The notes under the pieces: generated by a model
Seen by the model: the letters and a program-made list of their open reading frames with translations, nothing else
What the model was told of the DNA's origin: nothing
Databases searched by the model: none
Assembly (NCBI GenBank): GCA_000711775.1
Contig: ARYC01001327.1
Location: 1-64,000, forward strand
DNA: 64,000 bases
Source of the DNA: Oxytricha trifallax
Taxonomy: Eukaryota; Ciliophora; Spirotrichea; Sporadotrichida; Oxytrichidae
Direction of reading: 5' to 3'
Made by a program: the position numbers and the translations under genes
In this document: piece after piece, positions 59,580 to 64,000 of the stretch
How positions within the stretch are numbered: the stretch's first letter is position 1
Layout: each line of letters opens with the position of its first letter

Positions 59580-61026
59580 ATGGCGGCTAACTTAAATCGT
59601 AAAGCAATCTCTCTTGGCAATGGTTAATCATAGCTAAACTTTGGCACCACTAAAAAGCAAGAAGTTATTTATATTGAGAGGGAAGTAGAGTTAAGAGCTC
59701 TTGAGTTTGAAGCAGAGGTCTTCAAAATTGAAGTATCTAACTAGAAGGGGAGAACAGAGATAGGACTTTAAACATAAATTGAATATGTTGAGGAGATAAA
59801 AGAACAGCAACCATTTGAAAAATAAAAACACTTTGAATGCAATGATTGTTAAAACTTCTTCTCAACTGAGTAAGCTTGAAGAGGCATATTAAAGAAATAC
59901 ATTCTGGTAAAGCGAAGATTTATTTCAAGAATGATAAGGTGAATGGCAGGTATTAATGCACGACTTGCATGAAGTCTTACACTCAATCAGCTAAGGTTAA
60001 AAGACACATGCAAAAGCATCATTTAAGCGAGTTTTTAATGTAAGATTAAGAGACTTAAAAACTTATACCTGGCAAGAGAAAGTCTAAAATTCTTGAATCT
60101 TTAAGAGAGAAGTAAGAAAAGCTCAAGAGGCAGAAACGATATGAGTCAATGAATCAACCTGCAGGCAATACACTTTTAGCATGCTTCTAAAAAAGAGCTA
60201 TGTATATTCCTGCATTAAATGCTGTTCATCTTAGCAGCTGTATAGAAAACTACTTGAATATAAACGTGCCTAGCAAGGCAAAACTTATAGTAGGCGACGA
60301 GTTTGCATACAAGGTATATCCTTTCAGCTATCTCATTAAAAATGAACAATATTAGAATGAGTTTGCAAACGAATATATCGTTATTAGAGAAGCTTAAAAA
60401 AGAGATTGCAAGAACTTGCTTAAGCTTAACGGTGTTATTATAGGCTTTGGATTCATCGCAATAAGGCTTAAGAAATATGAAAAGACTCTAAGAGACTATC
60501 TATATCAAAACAGACATCCGCATGACTTGAATGATATACTTTCAGATATGATTAAGGGTATCTAGGAGTTGCATGCTTGATATGTTCATAGAGATCTAAA
60601 GCCTGAAAATGTGATGCTCAACCTCTGTCCTTTAGAAGGTGTAGTTATCGATTTCAATAGAGCCTTAAGAATAAGAGATTGTAACATTAGCAAAGGTTCT
60701 TGGGACACCAGGATACTTCCCAATCAGAGAGAAGTAGACAAATGGCTCTGTTTAGTGGGATGAATGGGCAGTTGCTGCTATCATTTTAGAAAGTGACATG
60801 GAAAGCATGTCTTACTTTGGTACTAAGCATGAAAAACAATCAATTAGCTTAGCTTAGAAGCATTATAAAGTAAAAAGATATCTGCGAAGAAATAAAAAGC
60901 ATAGTAGAGATGATAATCGTGAGAGCTCTTTCATATCCTAGATAATCCTTAGATGACATTCTTGATCCAATATAGAGAGCAAGATTCAAGAGATACAACA
61001 AAGACAAGCTGATTAAATTTGTTTGA
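59580..61026 (+). pseudogene. TBE 57-kDa zinc-finger/kinase-like protein (E4), broken
   Basis: Starts MAANLNRKAISLGNGQSQLN. One base is missing in finger 1 (near 59880); finger 2 CTTCMKSYTQSAKVKRHMQK follows in the homologous frame. Kinase blocks FAYKVYPFSYL, then TGA just before YVHRDLKPENVM, VIDFNRALR, an extra base near 60675, then PGYFPIREK and QW followed by TGA for Asp-Val context. Ends KFV then TGA. About four breaks. DFN is shared with E1 and E2. Confidence 0.88.
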
Positions 61027-61787
61027 ATTAAGTACTCTAATACTCATTAAATATTCATTAAATTCACATAAAACCTGCGTTTTCTCTACTAACCCCAATA
61101 AGACCCCAACTATACCCTACAAATCAAAGCACTTATAAACCTCACTAAGGGGTTTTTGGGTTTTGATTGCATGAGTTTAAACCTTAACCTTTTAATCATA
61201 TACTTAAGTGTTGCTGTACCTCTTATACCAAGACCTTGATATGAAGGTATTAAAGGTGAATACTGCCTCATCAGCATGTATAAACTTATATTATGCTCTT
61301 AAGACCTCTGCATTTAATCGAATATATAATTTAAATTAGTCTTATAAAATGGAACATTAAAGTCAATCACTCTCTTAATGCGATTGACTGTCTTGTAAGA
61401 TATTCCGTTCTTTTTATATTTGTTCGCTATCGATTAAGCAGATATGTTAAACTCAGGAAATTGGTGATGAAACATCACAGCTCTTTAGGCGAGAGAGAAG
61501 TGATCTCAGTATTTAAGAGTCTTATCATTAATTAGATAATCAATGTGATGCTGCTAAAACTTTAGAGGTCTCTTAGGCTTAGAATTAAGCTGCTATCTCT
61601 TTAAATTAAATGTTAATAGACAGTGAGACCTAGCAGTAGCAGGAGATTTATGGAGTAACCTTGCTATAGACGTGTAATTAAGTATAGGCTTGAGTTGATC
61701 ATTTTATTCATCACATCCATACCGCAACTTAAACAATAAATCTATATACTCACTGTCATAAACAGACCCCAAACCTCGCATATGCTT

Positions 61788-61919
61788 ACTTAAATTACTA
61801 TAATTTAAACATTAAACCCCTACATAAACCCTATTAAAACCCTAATAAAGTATGCACTAATAGTCTACTTTTATTAATCAAAAACTCAATCAAACTACTG
61901 AAAGGGTTTTGGGGTTTTG
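61788..61919. repeat. E3 right terminal inverted repeat
   Basis: Ends GGGTTTTGGGGTTTTG; followed by ATT duplication. Confidence 0.9.
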
Positions 61920-62499
61920 ATTTTAGTTCTTAACATCATTAAAATATATTATAATAAAATAAAATTTGATTTTATGAATTTCACTAATGGAAAATTAAAA
62001 AAATCATTTCACTTATTTATCATGCGTGAAATTAATATAAAATTATAAAATAAATGCCATTAAATAAAAAAACAATTTTCAACAGGTTCAAAAATTAATG
62101 ATTCACATTATTCTAAGTATTAAACTAATTTCTAAATATTTTGAAGTGTTGTTGAGCAAGGCCCGTGATTTAGATTCATTTAATTTTGAAGGAATTCGAA
62201 ATCTTAATTCCGAAATATGCATCAATTTAAATGTTATTTGAAGAAGAATGCGAATGCGACATATTATATTTGCTTTCTTGGAAAAATATTAAAATATTAT
62301 TGTCTTTGCTCCTTGAGACATTTAAAATGCTTTAGCGTTTGTCTTATTTTGCTATATATTAATATTTAAAAGCTAAGAATTACTAGGATATAGGTCTTAG
62401 TGTGATTAAAATATCTTATAGTTCTTGTTGCTGATTGGATCTATTTATATAATATTCATATTTTTATTTTTTTATATTTTTTTGGGACTTCAAATAATT

Positions 62500-62570
62500 A
62501 AGTATTAAACATTGATATGTTAAATTTATTTGATTTTAATCATTAATCATTATGAAATGATTAAATCAAG
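62500..62570. repeat. dispersed repeat, copy 2
   Basis: TATTAAACATTGATATGTTA and TTTGATTTTAATCATTAATCA match 47826-47897. Confidence 0.6.
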
Positions 62571-63299
62571 TTATTCGAGATATTCACGTCTATTGTCTGA
62601 ACCTGCGAAAGTGAAGAAATTACTTTGGTTAAGGATTAATTTCTTATCCTTTGTAGAAAATCTTTGGATTTAGATTCAAGTAATTTTCATCCATTTTGAA
62701 TAATATTATTAATCATACCACGGAATATTTTAATTTATATCCACATCTTAATCTCTATTAAATTTTTTGTAGAATCTCTTTTTATTTATGATAAAAAATT
62801 TAGTATTATAATAGACTTTAAATTTTAATATTAGTCTTTTATTTATTATATTTTTCAATTTTTAATGATGTCATTTATTAATCATTTGTATAGAATAGAA
62901 AAAAATTACTTCATATTTTTGGAATTAAATTTACAATTATACAAATTTACTTAATGCTGTTCCCATTAAGTAATTTATTGAATAAATTATTTAGTTTTTT
63001 AAATTAATTTTCCTATTAAATTGGCAGTATTTTTCAGTTTATAATTTAATTAAAAATTATTTATTTTATTTGAAATTATTAGTAATATTGGTATATATAT
63101 ATATCATTTTAAATAATTTTTTTTATCCTTTAATTTTTTATTTGTAAGATTCCATAGATCAATTTATGAAAGTAAGATTGAGGTTAAAGCAATTAAATTA
63201 ATAATAATTGACTGAAATGAAATATAATTAGGCTTAAGTCAAATTTACACCTAATAATTGGATTTATATTATTTAAGAAAAAACAATCTAGCTAATATT

Positions 63300-63405
63300 T
63301 TTTATAATTAGCCCAAATATTATAATTATATGCCACTTATAATTAAATATTAATTTGATTGCTTTTAACCCTATGTCTTAATTGAACTATAGTGTTTTAT
63401 TGTAC
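63300..63405. repeat. relic of AAAACCCC-ended foldback arm
   Basis: TTATAATTAAATATTAATTTGATTGC, then TTTTAACCCTATGTCTTAATTGAAC and GTGTTTTAT line up with 20845-20916 (about 75% by eye), in the same orientation, with the GGGGTTTTA end changed to GTGTTTTAT. Confidence 0.45.
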
Positions 63406-64000
63406 TTATGTAATATAGCCAAAAATCTTATTTTATTTTGTTTTACTTAATGACTATTAAGGGTTTATTGATATACTTTTTATCTCAGGATCAAGTGCTT
63501 ACATACATATTAAATTAAATTGTACTTATGTTTAATGAAAAAAAATTGTAAATAATTATATAAGTCAAGAATCTGCTAATTATGTTATAATAGTAAGCAA
63601 TTAAATTATGTGAATTATAAAAGTTTTTATTTATGTATTGTTGTTTCTCTTTGCTTTTAAAAGTTAAAAGCAAGATTTTATTCTTGATTTTTTTAGCTAA
63701 CAATTAAAGTAATTTTTTTAGAAAGAAATTTTTTATACAAGGAACCTTTCTAATATTTCTTTAATATCAAAACTTAGACTCTCCTTTTATTTTTATTAAA
63801 CATTAAGACTGCTTTTATTCAAACTGCTTGTATATTTTTAATTTAATAACCACTGAATTAAATAAAACTACGATATATTAAAAATGTATAAAATGGTAAA
63901 ATAGTCAGTTTATTTTGTAAACTGATTTAAGCTACTATTATATTAAGCTATGTTAAACTTTTAAGTAAATTATATTAAATCAAATAATAACATGTAAAAT

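Larger units (their letters stand above)
57062..61165 (+). mobile_element. TBE transposon E4, complete, 4104 bp, nested in E3
   Basis: Starts CAAAACCCCAAAACCCC and ends GGGGTTTTTGGGTTTTG; terminal repeats match E1 for about 85 bp. Target duplication ATT at 57059-57061 and 61166-61168. Very similar to E1 along its whole length, so the same subfamily. All three genes carry breaks. It lies in the opposite orientation to E3. Confidence 0.96.
56627..61781 (-). pseudogene. TBE 42-kDa transposase (E3), broken and split by E4
   Basis: ATG at 61781 opens MRGLGSVYDSEYIDLLFKLR. Helix-turn-helix-like YTSIARLLHKSPATARSHC, then a TGA where E2 has Trp (TLKY). First catalytic block FIHADEAVFTFNT after a frameshift. 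Then E4 is inserted within the coding sequence after VQTHA. The part left of E4 has FHPRSIKTEQYIKFLQQ, ILFVDNLSVHKT, another frameshift, FNGIELQQG where others have FNGIEFYW, and the end NEtga-type QVLDLNE. So one TGA, two frameshifts and one large insertion. Confidence 0.88.
52539..61919 (-). mobile_element. TBE transposon E3, reverse orientation, with two insertions
   Basis: Ends AAAACCCCAAAACCC on both sides; terminal inverted repeats are about 132 bp (52539-52670 and 61788-61919), longer than in E1. Target duplication ATT at 52536-52538 and 61920-61922. Without the foldback (54494-55635), E4 (57062-61165) and their duplications it measures about 4.13 kb, normal for TBE. Genes run 57-kDa (-), 22-kDa (+), transposase (-). 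All three are decayed. Distinct subfamily from E1/E4 and E2. Confidence 0.95.
61923..64000. other. AT-rich DNA with repeat relics
   Basis: No gene. Contains the second copy of the 47.83-kb dispersed repeat (62500-62570) and, at 63300-63405, a decayed copy of the outer arm of the foldback at 19980-20916. The minus-strand frame at 63515-63703 is not supported. Confidence 0.5.

Noticed and set aside
1-64000. LTR elements, capsid-bearing elements, CRISPR arrays, bacterial-type operons
   Set aside because: No long direct terminal repeats, reverse transcriptase or capsid motifs, spaced short repeats or ribosome-binding sites were seen.

Overview
The window looks like germline (micronuclear) DNA of a spirotrich ciliate of the Oxytricha/Stylonychia type. 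Long protein-like frames appear only if TAA and TAG are read as glutamine and TGA is the sole stop. The mobile elements end in CCCCAAAA telomere-like repeats, as TBE (telomere-bearing element) transposons do. Satellites and AT-rich filler surround short coding-like islands. A standard-code ORF scan therefore chops every real gene into pieces. Names for the transposon proteins (42, 22 and 57 kDa) follow published TBE nomenclature; assignments come from reading motifs, not from a database search.

Layout: 1-6582 is a tandem satellite of about 383 bp (17 full units). 6922-11041 is a complete TBE (called E1) with an ATT target duplication. 11.7-15.8 kb has a few coding-like fragments in AT-rich DNA. 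17489-22279 holds three genes in TBE order: a TBE-like transposase (+), a homologue of the TBE 22-kDa protein (-), and a zinc-finger protein (+) whose enzymatic domain is an MT-A70 adenine methyltransferase instead of the TBE kinase. I call it E5; it is degenerate and contains a foldback element. 27.6-29.1 kb holds a degraded importin-alpha-like reading frame. 29.92-34.99 kb is a second satellite (about 178-bp units) split by a TBE (E2, 30708-34769) whose transposase is uninterrupted. 36.5-50.3 kb has coding-like islands, an unexplained GC-rich block (47.24-47.81 kb) and a large foldback; a second, smaller foldback follows at 50.53-50.94 kb. 52539-61919 is a TBE (E3) in reverse orientation, interrupted by a 1.1-kb foldback and by another complete TBE (E4, 57062-61165) lying in E3's transposase gene. 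The last 2 kb is AT-rich filler with relics.

All TBEs share one plan: transposase and 22-kDa genes converge with a gap of 6-9 nt between stops, while the 22-kDa and 57-kDa genes diverge from a palindrome-rich spacer. In all four copies the 22-kDa gene carries what looks like a conserved 26-nt intron. E1 and E4 are one subfamily; E2 and E3 are two others. The islands outside transposons may be macronuclear-destined segments (MDSs) separated by AT-rich internal eliminated sequences, or germline-limited genes; without the macronuclear genome I cannot tell. No rRNA, tRNA, CRISPR, LTR or capsid-bearing element was recognised.
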